Below are positions 42,540 through 51,832 of a stretch of DNA of 64,000 nucleotides, piece after piece. Origin of the DNA: Anaerococcus tetradius ATCC 35098 (lineage in GTDB: Bacteria > Bacillota > Clostridia > Tissierellales > Peptoniphilaceae); the NCBI RefSeq assembly GCF_000159095.1, contig NZ_GG666296.1:336720-400719 (forward strand). The letters run 5' to 3'. The notes beneath the pieces were generated by a model. That model had not been told where the DNA came from, searched no databases, and saw only the letters and a list, made by a program, of their open reading frames with translations. The position numbers and the translations under genes are program-made. The first letter of the stretch is position 1. The number at the start of each line of letters is the position of its first letter.

Positions 42540-43427
42540 ATGAAAAGAAAAATTAGTGTTATGCTTTTATCTTTGCTTTTCGCGGTAACGCTTTCAGCAT
42601 GTGGTGCTAAGGCTCCTGCCAAAGAAGAGGCTAAGGAAGAAACTAAAACAGAAGAAGCCAAAGATAAAAAAGAAGAAGCAAAAGACGAAAAGAAGGACGA
42701 TGAGAAGAAGGCAAAGAGTGATTTGACAGTTTTTGCTGCTGCATCTATGACAGAGTCTTTAAATGAATTAAAGGCTATTTTCGAAAAAGAAAATCCAGAT
42801 ATTAATCTTGTTTACAATTTCGATTCTTCAGGAACTTTAAAGACTCAAATTTCTGAGGGAGCTAATTGCGATGTATTTATCTCAGCTGCTAAAAAACAAA
42901 TGGATGCCCTTGATCCTAAGAGCGACAAGAAGGATAGCGATGTTACAATCGACTCTAACACAAGATTTGACCTATTAGAAAATGAAGTTACTCTTGCAGT
43001 AAAAGAAGACTCTGATAAGGATATCAAATCATTTGAAGATATCAACACAGATAAGGTTTCTACAATTGCCCTTGGTAACGCAGATGTTCCAGTTGGTCAA
43101 TATTCAGAATCTCTACTTAAAAACATGGGAATTTGGGATGCTATTCAAAGCAAGGTTAGCTTTGGTTCAAATGTAAAAGAAGTAACTTCTTGGGTAAAGG
43201 AAGGTGCTGTTGATTGTGGTATTATTTACTCAACAGATGCTAAGGCAGCAGGACTTAAAATTGTAGCTACTGCAGATCCTGCTAAGCTTGACAAGAAGGT
43301 TATTTATCCAGCAGCCCTAGTTGATAAATCAGCTAACAAAGAAGCTGGTCAAAAATTCCTTGACTTCCTAAAGAGTGATAAGGCAAGTGAAATATTTACT
43401 AAATATGGTTTTAAAGCTGCTAAATAG
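42540..43427 (+). CDS. modA: Molybdate ABC transporter substrate-binding lipoprotein ModA
   Basis: 295 residues. A lipoprotein signal ends in LSAC with the lipidated Cys21, followed by a Lys/Glu/Ala linker (about 24-60) and the ModA domain. This shows LTVFAAASMTESLNEL, YNFDSSGTLKTQI, GANCDVFISA and the C-terminal VDCGIIYSTDAKAAG. It binds molybdate (or tungstate) outside the membrane. It is the first gene of the modABC-moa operon; AAGGAGAG lies before the ATG. Confidence 0.94.
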   Translation: MKRKISVMLLSLLFAVTLSACGAKAPAKEEAKEETKTEEAKDKKEEAKDEKKDDEKKAKSDLTVFAAASMTESLNELKAIFEKENPDINLVYNFDSSGTLKTQISEGANCDVFISAAKKQMDALDPKSDKKDSDVTIDSNTRFDLLENEVTLAVKEDSDKDIKSFEDINTDKVSTIALGNADVPVGQYSESLLKNMGIWDAIQSKVSFGSNVKEVTSWVKEGAVDCGIIYSTDAKAAGLKIVATADPAKLDKKVIYPAALVDKSANKEAGQKFLDFLKSDKASEIFTKYGFKAAK

Positions 43428-43434
43428 GTGATTT

Positions 43435-44103
43435 ATGAATCTATTTCCCTTATATAATTCGTTAAGAATAGCGTTGATTTCAACTTTCTTTACATTCTTT
43501 ATAGGGATATTTTTAGCATATCAAATCAAGAAATTAAATCCAACAATTAAGGGGATTCTGGATGTAGTATTGACTCTACCTCTAGTTTTACCTCCAACAG
43601 TTGTTGGATTTTTTCTCTTAAAGACTCTTGGTCCTAATAATTCCATAGGTCAATTTTTTGGCTCAATAAATGTAAGTCTTGTTATGAGATGGTATTCAGC
43701 TATATTTGCGACAATCATTGTAACTTTTCCTTTGATGTATAGGACTAGTAGGGGAGCCTTTGAGGCCTTTGATATGAACTTAAAATATGCCGGACAGACT
43801 TTGGGTAAAACAAATACTTGGATTTTTTGGAGGATAATTCTTCCAAATTGTAAGAAGGAAATACTAGCAGGTCTTATACTTGCTTTTGCAAGGGCCCTTG
43901 GAGAATATGGAGCGACCAGCATGGTATCAGGTTACATACCGAACAAAACTGCGACCATATCCACAACTGTTTATCAGCTTTGGAGGATCGGTCAGGATGG
44001 ACTCGCTTACAAATGGGTATTTATAAATGTAGCAATTTCTTTTGTTGTTTTGATTTTCCTAAACCTTCTTGAAAATAAGGAGGAGAAGTATGCTAATTTG
44101 TAA
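43435..44103 (+). CDS. modB: Molybdate ABC transporter permease ModB
   Basis: 222 residues with about five membrane helices; the EAA cytoplasmic loop is ALGEYGATSMVSGYIPNKT. Seven bases after modA and overlapping modC by 14 bp. Length as in CysW/ModB permeases. Confidence 0.93.
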   Translation: MNLFPLYNSLRIALISTFFTFFIGIFLAYQIKKLNPTIKGILDVVLTLPLVLPPTVVGFFLLKTLGPNNSIGQFFGSINVSLVMRWYSAIFATIIVTFPLMYRTSRGAFEAFDMNLKYAGQTLGKTNTWIFWRIILPNCKKEILAGLILAFARALGEYGATSMVSGYIPNKTATISTTVYQLWRIGQDGLAYKWVFINVAISFVVLIFLNLLENKEEKYANL

Positions 44104-45103
44104 GATAAGAAAAGATTTTAAGAAATTTAGCCTTGATGTAGATTTCAAGATGGAAAATGAAACTCTTGGATTTCTTGGAGCAAGCGGTTCGGGCAAGAGT
44201 TTGACCTTAAAATGTATAGCAGGTCTTATTAGACCTGATTCAGGAAAAATTATCTTAAATGGAAGGACGCTTTTCGATTCAGAAAAGAAAATTAATTTGA
44301 AACCCCAAGATAGGAGGGTCGGCTATCTCTTCCAGGACTATGCACTTTTTCCAAATTTTACAGTAGAAGAAAATGTAAAGACAGGTCTAAGAGAGGATAG
44401 GGATATAAGTGATAAACTCAAGGAGATGCACATCTACCATATCAAGGACAAACTTCCTAAATATATTTCAGGAGGAGAAAAACAAAGGACAGCCCTTTGT
44501 AGGATTCTCGTCAATAAGCCTGATATACTTTTGTTGGACGAGCCTTTTTCTGCCCTTGATGAGTTTCTCAAAAATTCTATCGAAGCAGAGGTTTTAAATA
44601 TTATTAATAGATATGACCTTAAAACGATACTAGTAAGTCATAGTAAGGATGAAGCCTACAGGATTTGTGATAATATTATTAGTATTACTAAGGGTCATAG
44701 TGCCAAGAAAAAAACCACCAAGGACTTTTTCGCCAGACCAGATAGCCTTACTGAGGCAAAGCTTATTGGTATTAATAACTTCACAAGCTTTAGGGAAACT
44801 TCTCCTGGCAAGTATTTTGCCAATAATTGGGGAATCGAAATATCGGCTGATAGGCTTGATACTTCATTTCTTTATGCTATAAGGTCTAAGGATATTACAG
44901 TTTCAAAAAATAAAGAATTTAATAATTCCTACAAGCTTGATAAGTTTAGGCTTGTAGAAAATATTGATTCCTATACAATAATATATAATACGGATCAAGA
45001 AAAGTACGATAATATAAGGATTAGCCTTGACAAGGAAGTCTATCAAGATGATTTATATTTCAAAATAGACCCTGATAAGCTAATTAAATTGAAAGAAGGA
45101 TGA
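44090..45103 (+). CDS. modC: Molybdate ABC transporter ATPase ModC
   Basis: 337 residues from the ATG at 44090 with AGGAG four bases upstream; an earlier ATG (44069) has no ribosome site. It has GASGSGKSL (Walker A), QDRRVGYLFQDYALFPNFTVEENV, YISGGEKQR, ILLLDEPFSALDE and LVSHSKDEAYRI. The C-terminal 110 residues are a diverged TOBE/MOP-like domain. It energises ModB for molybdate import. Confidence 0.92.
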   Translation: MLICKIRKDFKKFSLDVDFKMENETLGFLGASGSGKSLTLKCIAGLIRPDSGKIILNGRTLFDSEKKINLKPQDRRVGYLFQDYALFPNFTVEENVKTGLREDRDISDKLKEMHIYHIKDKLPKYISGGEKQRTALCRILVNKPDILLLDEPFSALDEFLKNSIEAEVLNIINRYDLKTILVSHSKDEAYRICDNIISITKGHSAKKKTTKDFFARPDSLTEAKLIGINNFTSFRETSPGKYFANNWGIEISADRLDTSFLYAIRSKDITVSKNKEFNNSYKLDKFRLVENIDSYTIIYNTDQEKYDNIRISLDKEVYQDDLYFKIDPDKLIKLKEG

Positions 45104-45104
45104 G

Positions 45105-46043
45105 ATGAAAGATCAATTTGGAAGAGAAATTTCATATCTTAGGATTTCTGTCACAGACAGGTGCAATTTTAGGTGTAAGTATTGCATAGGAGATGATGGG
45201 GTGGATCTTCTAAAGCATGAGGATATTCTATCGTATGAAGAAATCAAGGAAATCGCAGAAATTTGTGCTGACTTTGGTATAAAGAAGATAAGGGTAACGG
45301 GAGGCGAACCCTTTGTAAGGAGGGGCCTTCTCAATCTCTTTGAGATGCTTACAAAAATAGATGGAATTGAAGATATTGGTGTAACTACCAACGGATCAAA
45401 AATCTACGATAAGTTAGAAAGGCTAAGGGAGCTTGGTATTAAGAGAATTAATTTTAGCCTTGATACCCTGGATAGGGATAAGTTTAGGCAAATTACCAAG
45501 GTGGATTGCCTTAATGAAGTGAAAAAATCTATAAATAAGGCCCTAGAGCTTGGTTTTAGGGTTAAAATAAATACAGTCCTTATCAAGGGCTTCAATGATA
45601 AAGAGGTGGATGATTTTATTTCCCTAACAAAAGATAGGGACCTTGAAGTAAGATTTATAGAACTTATGCCTATAGGTAAGGATTTGGACTTTGATAGGGA
45701 AAATTTCATGGAAGTAAGCTCCTTGCTTAAAAATTATTCCTATGAAGACCTTTCCTATGATGGGGTGGCGAGAATTTATAAGATTGACACCTACAAGGGA
45801 AGGGTTGGACTGATTTCTCCTCTAAGCCATAAATTCTGTACTTCTTGTGATAAGATAAGACTTACTTCTGATGGTAAAATCAAGGCTTGTCTTCATTCTA
45901 AGGAGGAGATAAGGCTAAAGGGACTTAGCAGAGAAGAAAAGATAGAAACTATTAAAAGGGCGATTTTTAGTAAGCCAAAAAGACATTATTTGAATAATAA
46001 GGGCAGTGAAAGCCTTAGGAGCATGAGCTCTATAGGAGGATAG
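45105..46043 (+). CDS. moaA: GTP 3',8-cyclase MoaA
   Basis: 312 residues. It is a radical SAM enzyme with CNFRCKYC near the N-terminus, a second cluster site CTSCDKIRLTSDGKIKACLH, and the C-terminal GG needed for activation by MoaA's GTP/MoaC partner step. It starts molybdopterin synthesis from GTP. One base after modC and directly followed by moaC. Confidence 0.94.
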   Translation: MKDQFGREISYLRISVTDRCNFRCKYCIGDDGVDLLKHEDILSYEEIKEIAEICADFGIKKIRVTGGEPFVRRGLLNLFEMLTKIDGIEDIGVTTNGSKIYDKLERLRELGIKRINFSLDTLDRDKFRQITKVDCLNEVKKSINKALELGFRVKINTVLIKGFNDKEVDDFISLTKDRDLEVRFIELMPIGKDLDFDRENFMEVSSLLKNYSYEDLSYDGVARIYKIDTYKGRVGLISPLSHKFCTSCDKIRLTSDGKIKACLHSKEEIRLKGLSREEKIETIKRAIFSKPKRHYLNNKGSESLRSMSSIGG

Positions 46044-46532
46044 ATGGAAAAATTTAGTCATTTAGATGAAAATGGAAATGCGAGAATGGTCGATGTATCA
46101 GATAAAAAAGCAACAGATAGGCGAGCTGTAGCGAAAGCTTGCGTCCATTTGAATGAGAAGTGCTACAAGATGGTCAAAAATCAAGAGATAAAAAAGGGTG
46201 ATGTCCTAACTGTAGCCAAGGTTGCAGGGATTATGGCAGCAAAGAATACCTCAAATCTCATTCCCATGTGTCATCCTATAAATCTTACTTCTATAGAAAT
46301 CGACTTTAAGATGGACGATAACGAGCATAGGATTGATATTTTTGTAGAAGCTAAGCTAAATGCCAAAACTGGTGTGGAGATGGAAGCTCTTACGGGGGCA
46401 AGCCTAGCTGCTCTTACAATTTATGATATGTGTAAGGCCGTCCAAAAGGATATAGAAATAAGTGGTGTGAAGTTACTCAGAAAAGAGGGAGGAAAGAGCG
46501 GAGATTATGTCAATGAAAGTAGTATCGGTTAA
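46044..46532 (+). CDS. moaC: Cyclic pyranopterin monophosphate synthase MoaC
   Basis: 162 residues with the conserved MVDVSDKKATDRRAVA, IPMCHPINLTSIEIDF and AKTGVEMEALTGASLAALTIYDMCKA. It completes the first step of cofactor synthesis with MoaA. The ATG abuts the moaA stop, and the 3' end overlaps the MOSC gene by 26 bp. Confidence 0.95.
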   Translation: MEKFSHLDENGNARMVDVSDKKATDRRAVAKACVHLNEKCYKMVKNQEIKKGDVLTVAKVAGIMAAKNTSNLIPMCHPINLTSIEIDFKMDDNEHRIDIFVEAKLNAKTGVEMEALTGASLAALTIYDMCKAVQKDIEISGVKLLRKEGGKSGDYVNESSIG

Positions 46533-46947
46533 TATAAGCGAGAAGAAGGGTACAATCAAAGTTCCAGTAGAAAAAATCGAGCTTAGAGAAAATCATGGCA
46601 TAGTTGGTGATGCCCATGCTGGAAATTGGCATAGGCAAGTTTCCCTTCTCGCAATAGAATCTCTAAGGAAAATGCAAAAGAAACTTCCAAGGCTAAAGCC
46701 TGGAGATTTCGCAGAAAATATTATGACAGAAGGCATCATCCTCCATACCCTTCCTATTGGAACTAAGCTAAGGATCGGTTCTTGCGAGCTAGAAGTAACT
46801 CAAATAGGTAAACAGTGCCATAAGGGATGCGAGATTAGAAATATTACAGGCGAATGTATTATGCCAACAGAGGGAATATTTGCTATTGTAAAAAAGATTG
46901 GGACAATTTATCCTGGAGATGAGATTAAGGTGGTAGAAAATGATTAA
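46507..46947 (+). CDS. MOSC domain protein
   Basis: 146 residues covering a whole MOSC (MoCo sulfurase C-terminal) domain: GIVGDAHAGNWHRQVSLLA, GDFAENIMTEGI, LPIGTKLRIGSCELEVTQIGKQCHKGC and IYPGDEIKV. MOSC proteins bind or carry sulfur or selenium to the molybdenum cofactor. Here a role in sulfuration or selenation for a purine hydroxylase is a reasonable inference. It overlaps moaC and the next gene (8 bp). Confidence 0.88.
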   Translation: MSMKVVSVNISEKKGTIKVPVEKIELRENHGIVGDAHAGNWHRQVSLLAIESLRKMQKKLPRLKPGDFAENIMTEGIILHTLPIGTKLRIGSCELEVTQIGKQCHKGCEIRNITGECIMPTEGIFAIVKKIGTIYPGDEIKVVEND

Positions 46948-47914
46948 GAAAATTAGGGTAGAAGATGCTATTGGTCTACCTCTTCTTCACGACTTTACAG
47001 CTATCATGACAGATGGCTTTAAGGGAGTGAAATTTAAGAGGGGCCATATAGTAAGAGAAGAAGATATAGACGAGTTAAAAAATATAGGAAAAGATCATAT
47101 CTATGTGGGTGAACTTGAAAAGGGTCAGGTCCATGAAGTAGATGCGATTGACGAAATTTCATCATTGCTTGTAGGGGAAAATATCAATATATCAGACATA
47201 AGCGAAGGAAAAATAACTCTAACAAGTAAGGTCAGAGGAGTTTTTGTAATTAATAGGAAACTTTTAAGGGCTATTAATGAAATCGGCGATTACACAATCT
47301 CATCCAAGAGGTCTTATATAAGTGTTAATCCTAATGATAAATTAGCAAGTGGACGAATTGTTCCCCTATGGACAGAAAGATGGCAAGTCGAAAAAGCTAA
47401 GGAAATTTTAAAAGAAGGTCCAGTATTTGAAGTTAAGGAATTTAAAAAACTTAAAGTAGGATGTATCATTACCGGCGATGAAGTCTATTATGGAAGGATA
47501 AAGGATGCCTTTAAGCCTGTACTAGAAGAAAAATTAAGTAACTTTCCAAGCGAGCTTTTGGCCTACACTTTCTTGCCAGATGATGAAGAAAAGCTTGTAG
47601 AAACTTATAAGACCTACAAAGAAATGGGTGCGGATTTGGTAATATTTACAGGTGGCATGAGTGTAGATCCAGATGATATAACCCCATCTGCCATAAGAAG
47701 AGCTGGATCAGAATTTATCATCCAAGGCATACCAATGCAACCAGGAAATATGCTTACCCTTGCCAGAGATGGCAAAACATACCTAATGGGAGTGCCTGGG
47801 GCTAGTATGCATTGTAAAATTACAAGCTTCGACTATTTCCTACCAAGGGTCTTTGCAGGCCTTGATCTAAAAAAGGAAGACTTCCTAGAAATGGCTGAAG
47901 GAGGACTCTTGTGA
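46940..47914 (+). CDS. Molybdopterin-binding protein, MoeA-like
   Basis: 324 residues. The C-terminal half is a MoCF-biosynthesis domain (VGCIITGDEVYYGRIKDAF, VIFTGGMSVDPDDITPSAIRRAG, YLMGVPGASMHC). The N-terminal half differs from MoeA and lacks its usual domains I-II. This short form is common beside Mo-hydroxylase genes in clostridia. A role in molybdate insertion or cofactor handling is likely. It overlaps its neighbours by 8 and 4 bp. Confidence 0.8.
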   Translation: MIKKIRVEDAIGLPLLHDFTAIMTDGFKGVKFKRGHIVREEDIDELKNIGKDHIYVGELEKGQVHEVDAIDEISSLLVGENINISDISEGKITLTSKVRGVFVINRKLLRAINEIGDYTISSKRSYISVNPNDKLASGRIVPLWTERWQVEKAKEILKEGPVFEVKEFKKLKVGCIITGDEVYYGRIKDAFKPVLEEKLSNFPSELLAYTFLPDDEEKLVETYKTYKEMGADLVIFTGGMSVDPDDITPSAIRRAGSEFIIQGIPMQPGNMLTLARDGKTYLMGVPGASMHCKITSFDYFLPRVFAGLDLKKEDFLEMAEGGLL

Positions 47915-48396
47915 TTTTTACGGCAGCAGTCTTAACTATATCTGATAGGGCAAGTGCTGGTATTTATGAAGATAAAAGTGGCAAGCTTTTAGAAAAAGAG
48001 CTAAGAGATTTTGGTATAGAGCCTGTAAAATACGAAATAATACCTGATGACTTTGAGAAAATTAAAGAAAAACTCATAGAATATTCTAACGAGGCAATTT
48101 CCCTAGTAATAACAAGTGGCGGTACAGGTTTATCCAAAAGAGATAATACACCTGAGGCAAGCCTTGCGGTTTTTGACAAAAGGGTTCCTGGCATAGGAGA
48201 AGCTATGAGAAAAGAATCGGCGAAAATAACTCCTAGGGCCTACCTATCAAGGGCAGAAGCTGGAATTAGAAAAGATACTTTGATAATAAATTTCCCTGGA
48301 AGCCCCAAAGCTTGCAAGGAAAACTTCGAAATAATAAAAGCCTTCCTAATACATGGTCTAGAAACCATAGCAGGAATTGATAAACATAATAAGTGA
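47911..48396 (+). CDS. MogA/MoaB-family molybdopterin adenylyltransferase
   Basis: 161 residues with TISDRASAGIYEDKSG, VITSGGTGLSKRDNTPE and FPGSPKACKENF, the family's nucleotide and molybdopterin contacts. It adenylates molybdopterin before metal insertion. GTG start coupled to the preceding gene by a 4-bp overlap. Last gene of the block; moaD, moaE and mobA are not in the window. Confidence 0.9.
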   Translation: MIFTAAVLTISDRASAGIYEDKSGKLLEKELRDFGIEPVKYEIIPDDFEKIKEKLIEYSNEAISLVITSGGTGLSKRDNTPEASLAVFDKRVPGIGEAMRKESAKITPRAYLSRAEAGIRKDTLIINFPGSPKACKENFEIIKAFLIHGLETIAGIDKHNK

Positions 48397-48423
48397 TGGA
48401 TTTTAATTTTTAAAATTTACGAC

Positions 48424-48457
48424 AAAAAGCAGACTCCGAAGGGAAAGCCTGCTTTTT
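48424..48457. terminator. Bidirectional terminator between the Moco operon and the GntR gene
   Basis: AAAAAGCAG pairs with CTGCTTTTT around a 16-base loop. The genes converge here; the stem's last bases reach the stop of the regulator gene. Confidence 0.85.
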
Positions 48458-49148
48458 ACTTTTCAACATTTAAAATTTTGCTAATTTTTTCGATAGATTC
48501 ATCCGTAATCGTTGTCGACCAATTTTTCTTTAGGGCAGCTAGACTTCCCTCAAGATTCTTGGCCTTGAAGTTTTCTATGATAATCTTATGTTCATTGTAT
48601 GTAGATGGGGCCTTGTGGACGTCTTTAGCCTTGTAAAAACAAATTTCGAATCGCTTTAACCTCTTTTTCAATCTGTCTAGTATTGGCTTAATCTCCTTGT
48701 TTTCGGTAAGGGAGATGATTAAATCGTGGAAGTCATTATCAAGCTCCATAACTTTCATGATATTGTTTTTCATATGTTCTTCTTTTATCTTCTCATTAAT
48801 TGCCGTAAGCTTATCAATGAAAGAATCGTCTATTTTAGAGAAATTCTCCCTAAGTATATAAGCTTCTAGATCATAAATAAGAGGATAAATATCCTTCAGT
48901 CTTTCAACCCTAATAGGAGCGACCATGGTCCATTGGTTAGCCTTACTTATTACCAAGTCTTCATTTTCTAATTTAAGAATAGCTTCCCTAACTGGCGTTC
49001 TTGATATACCAAGTTCTTTTGATAGTTCGGAAATCTTTAGCTGGGTATAAGGGGCAAGCTTACCTTCTATTATCTGATCGTGGATGATGTTGTATGCTTC
49101 GTCTTTTACGAAGGTTCTTTTTATTTTATTCGAGTCTTTTTTTGTCAT
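48456..49148 (-). CDS. GntR-family regulator with FCD domain
   Basis: 230 residues from the ATG at 49148, which has GGAGAGG seven bases upstream; an ATG at 49163 comes before that site. The winged-helix region has AYNIIHDQIIEGKLAP and ELSKELGISRTPVREAILKLENEDLV (about 20-75). The all-helical FCD ligand domain follows (about 85-220) with D/H residues (NDFHDLIISL, HKIIIENF) that in FadR-type proteins bind metal and an organic acid. Divergent from dpaL, so it is the likely local regulator of the purine genes. Its own -10 is TATAAT on the minus strand (49172-49177). Confidence 0.88.
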   Translation of the reverse strand: MTKKDSNKIKRTFVKDEAYNIIHDQIIEGKLAPYTQLKISELSKELGISRTPVREAILKLENEDLVISKANQWTMVAPIRVERLKDIYPLIYDLEAYILRENFSKIDDSFIDKLTAINEKIKEEHMKNNIMKVMELDNDFHDLIISLTENKEIKPILDRLKKRLKRFEICFYKAKDVHKAPSTYNEHKIIIENFKAKNLEGSLAALKKNWSTTITDESIEKISKILNVEK

Positions 49149-49205
49149 AATATGCCTCTCCATTCTGTATTATTATAACACATAATTAAAAATTTAACAC
49201 AAAAA

Positions 49206-49219
49206 TGAAAGCGTTTAAA
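49206..49219 (+). promoter_or_regulatory. cre-like box upstream of the dpaL promoter
   Basis: TGAAAGCGTTTAAA fits the Bacillota catabolite-responsive consensus TGWAARCGYTWNCW at 13 of 14 positions. It ends six bases before the -35, in the divergent region between the GntR gene and dpaL. Confidence 0.5.
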
Positions 49220-49225
49220 TTTTAT

Positions 49226-49270
49226 TTGACAATTGGGGAAATTGATTCTATAATATAAGTGATATATCAC
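49226..49270 (+). promoter_or_regulatory. Consensus promoter of dpaL with a start-site palindrome
   Basis: TTGACA (49226-49231), 17 bp, TATAAT (49249-49254): a perfect sigma-A promoter. Directly at the expected start is the perfect 12-bp palindrome GTGATATATCAC (49259-49270), well placed as a repressor site for the divergent GntR protein. Confidence 0.75.
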
Positions 49271-49366
49271 ATACCACTTATTTATTATGGCTTAAGATTC
49301 AAAATTCACAAATGCTTTTTAAAGCCAGTCAAGGATGTATCGATTATAGTTAGAAAGGATGTAATT

Positions 49367-50608
49367 TTGGAAGAGAGATATAATATTGTACTAAATGATA
49401 TTAGTAAAAGAGAAAAGGCTCCACTTGATTTTATCAACGAGCAAGTAGTAAACACTGCACAAAAATTTCATGAAAGTTTTCCTGACTATGAAAAAACCCC
49501 ACTAGTAAGACTATCAAACTTGGCCAAACAATTTGGTGTTAAGGAAATATTTGTTAAGGATGAGTCTTATAGATTCGGCTTAAATGCCTTTAAGGTTTTG
49601 GGAGGATCTTTCGCCATAGGTAAGTACATAGCAGACAAGCTAGGTCTTGATATTGAAGATTTACCATTCGAGAAAATGATTTCAGATGAAATTAGACAAA
49701 AGCTTGGAGATGTTACTTTTGTTACTGCTACAGATGGTAACCACGGCAGGGGAGTAGCATGGACTGCAAATCAACTTAAACAAAAATGTGTAGTAATAAT
49801 GCCTGACGGTTCAGCTATCGAAAGACGTGATAACATAAGGGCCTTGGGAGCAGAATGTGAGATAATGGATGGGCTTAACTACGACGCCTGCGTTAGACTA
49901 GCTAATAAGAATGCTGAAGAAAAAGGCTGGGTAATGGTTCAAGATACAGCGTGGGAAGGATATGAAAAGATTCCTACATGGATTATCCAAGGATATGCAA
50001 CACTCGCAAAAGAAGCAAATGATCAACTAAAAGAAGCAGGCTTTAAGCCAAGCCATATTTTTGCTCAAGCAGGAGTAGGATCTTTTGCAACAGGAGTTAC
50101 AGGATATTTCTCATCTGTTTATAAAGCAGAAGAAAAACCATTCATAACTATAGTTGAGCCAGAAAAAGCAAATTGCAACTTCATAACAGCTAAGGCTGAT
50201 GATGGTAAGATTCACCATGTTACAGGTAAGATGGATACAATAATGGCAGGTCTTGCTTGTGGTGAACCTGTTACAGTTGGTTGGCCTGTGCTTCATTCTT
50301 ATGCTGACGCTTTCCTTTCAGTTCCAGATAAGGCAGCTGCTAGGGGAATGAGAATATTAGGAAATCCACTAAAGGATGATAGGAAAATCATCTCAGGAGA
50401 AAGTGGAGCTGCAACAATGGGTCCTCTTTCAGAAATTCTTCAAAGAAAAGACTTGGAAGAAATAAAGAAAGACCTAAAATTAGATGAAAATTCAGTTATC
50501 CTTCTAATTTCTACAGAAGGCGATACAGACTATGAACACTACAGAAGAGTTGTTTGGGATGGAATTTATCCTAACGAAGAAGAATATAAATACACTATAC
50601 AAAGATAA
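49367..50608 (+). CDS. dpaL: Diaminopropionate ammonia-lyase (YgeX/DpaL)
   Basis: 413 residues from the TTG at 49367, with AAAGGA seven bases upstream; the in-frame GTG at 49259 lies at the transcript start and cannot be used. It is a fold-type II PLP enzyme: the Schiff-base lysine is in RFGLNAFKVLGGS, and TDGNHGRGVAW and a glycine-rich AGVGSFATG bind the phosphate. It splits 2,3-diaminopropionate to pyruvate and two ammonia. In purine-degrading anaerobes it sits with ygeW, ygeY, ygfK and ssnA, as here. Confidence 0.92.
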   Translation: MEERYNIVLNDISKREKAPLDFINEQVVNTAQKFHESFPDYEKTPLVRLSNLAKQFGVKEIFVKDESYRFGLNAFKVLGGSFAIGKYIADKLGLDIEDLPFEKMISDEIRQKLGDVTFVTATDGNHGRGVAWTANQLKQKCVVIMPDGSAIERRDNIRALGAECEIMDGLNYDACVRLANKNAEEKGWVMVQDTAWEGYEKIPTWIIQGYATLAKEANDQLKEAGFKPSHIFAQAGVGSFATGVTGYFSSVYKAEEKPFITIVEPEKANCNFITAKADDGKIHHVTGKMDTIMAGLACGEPVTVGWPVLHSYADAFLSVPDKAAARGMRILGNPLKDDRKIISGESGAATMGPLSEILQRKDLEEIKKDLKLDENSVILLISTEGDTDYEHYRRVVWDGIYPNEEEYKYTIQR

Positions 50609-50625
50609 TATAAGGAGATAAAAAT

Positions 50626-51822
50626 ATGACACAAGATATCAAAAAATTAATCGACGAACTACAAGAACTTGACCACGAAAAACTTTTCGGAAATGACTTC
50701 TTCCACACATGGGATAAATCACAAGACGAACTTAAAGCAATCTGGAAAACAGCAGACATCCTAAGAGCTATGAGAGAAGAAAATATCTCACCAAAAATCT
50801 TTGACTCAGGTCTTGGAATTTCACTTTTCAGAGACAACTCAACAAGAACAAGATTCTCTTTTGCTTCAGCTTGTAACCTTCTAGGTCTTGAAGTTCAAGA
50901 CTTAGATGAAGGAAAAAGCCAAATCGCTCACGGTGAAACAGTAAAAGAGACAGCAAACATGATTTCTTTCATGGCTGATGTTGTTGGTATCAGAGATGAT
51001 ATGTATATAGGCAAAGGCTACAAATACATGAAAGAATTCTCAGAATATGTACAAGAAGGATACGATGATGGCGTTCTTGAACAAAGACCAACCCTAGTTA
51101 ACCTTCAATGCGACATTGACCACCCAACTCAATCAATGGCTGACCTTAACCATGTAATTCACGAATTTGGTGGAATTGAAAACCTAAAGGGCAAAAAAGT
51201 AGCTATGACATGGGCTTACTCACCATCATATGGTAAACCACTTTCAGTACCACAAGGTATTTCTGGTCTATTTACAAGACTTGGAATGGATGTAGTTCTA
51301 GCTCACCCAGAAGGATATGAAATAATGCCAGAAGTTGAAGAAATCGCTAGAAAGAACGCTGAACAATACGGTGGAAGCTTCAAGGTTACAAACTCAATGG
51401 AAGAAGCATTCAAGGATGCTGATATAGTTTATCCAAAATCTTGGGCACCATTCGCAGCTATGGAAGAGAGAACAAAGCTTTATGGAGAAGGTGATCAAAA
51501 GGGAATTGATGAACTTGAAAAGAGACTTCTAGAACAAAACAAAAACCACATGGATTGGGAATGTACAGAAGAGATGATGAAGCTTACAAAAGACGGAAAA
51601 GCTTTATACATGCACTGCCTACCAGCAGACATCACAGGCGTATCTGCAGAACACGGAGAAGTAGCTGATACAGTATTTGATAGATATAGAGTTCCATTAT
51701 ACAAAGAAGCAAGCTTCAAACCATACATCATAGCAGCTATGATTCTTCTACAAAAGGTAGAAAATCCAGAAGAAAAACTTAGAGAATTAGTTGACAAAGC
51801 AAAGAAGAGATTAGATAAATAA
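50626..51822 (+). CDS. ygeW: YgeW, knotted carbamoyltransferase family
   Basis: 398 residues. The carbamoyl phosphate motif is [10 protein letters not shown], with HPTQSMADL and the C-terminal MHCLPAD. It has the aspartate/ornithine carbamoyltransferase fold with the trefoil knot of the YgeW/SOTCase branch. It probably phosphorolyses a ureido compound to carbamoyl phosphate, which the carbamate kinase two genes downstream converts to ATP. The gene is rich in AGA, CTT and ACA codons, as expected of strong expression. Confidence 0.92.
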   Translation: MTQDIKKLIDELQELDHEKLFGNDFFHTWDKSQDELKAIWKTADILRAMREENISPKIFDSGLGISLFRDNSTRTRFSFASACNLLGLEVQDLDEGKSQIAHGETVKETANMISFMADVVGIRDDMYIGKGYKYMKEFSEYVQEGYDDGVLEQRPTLVNLQCDIDHPTQSMADLNHVIHEFGGIENLKGKKVAMTWAYSPSYGKPLSVPQGISGLFTRLGMDVVLAHPEGYEIMPEVEEIARKNAEQYGGSFKVTNSMEEAFKDADIVYPKSWAPFAAMEERTKLYGEGDQKGIDELEKRLLEQNKNHMDWECTEEMMKLTKDGKALYMHCLPADITGVSAEHGEVADTVFDRYRVPLYKEASFKPYIIAAMILLQKVENPEEKLRELVDKAKKRLDK

Positions 51823-51832
51823 GGAGGAAAAA

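Noticed and set aside
49259-49366. GTG at 49259 as the dpaL start, adding 36 residues
   Set aside because: It lies at the predicted transcript start within the palindrome; the TTG at 49367 has a ribosome site and gives a normal family length.
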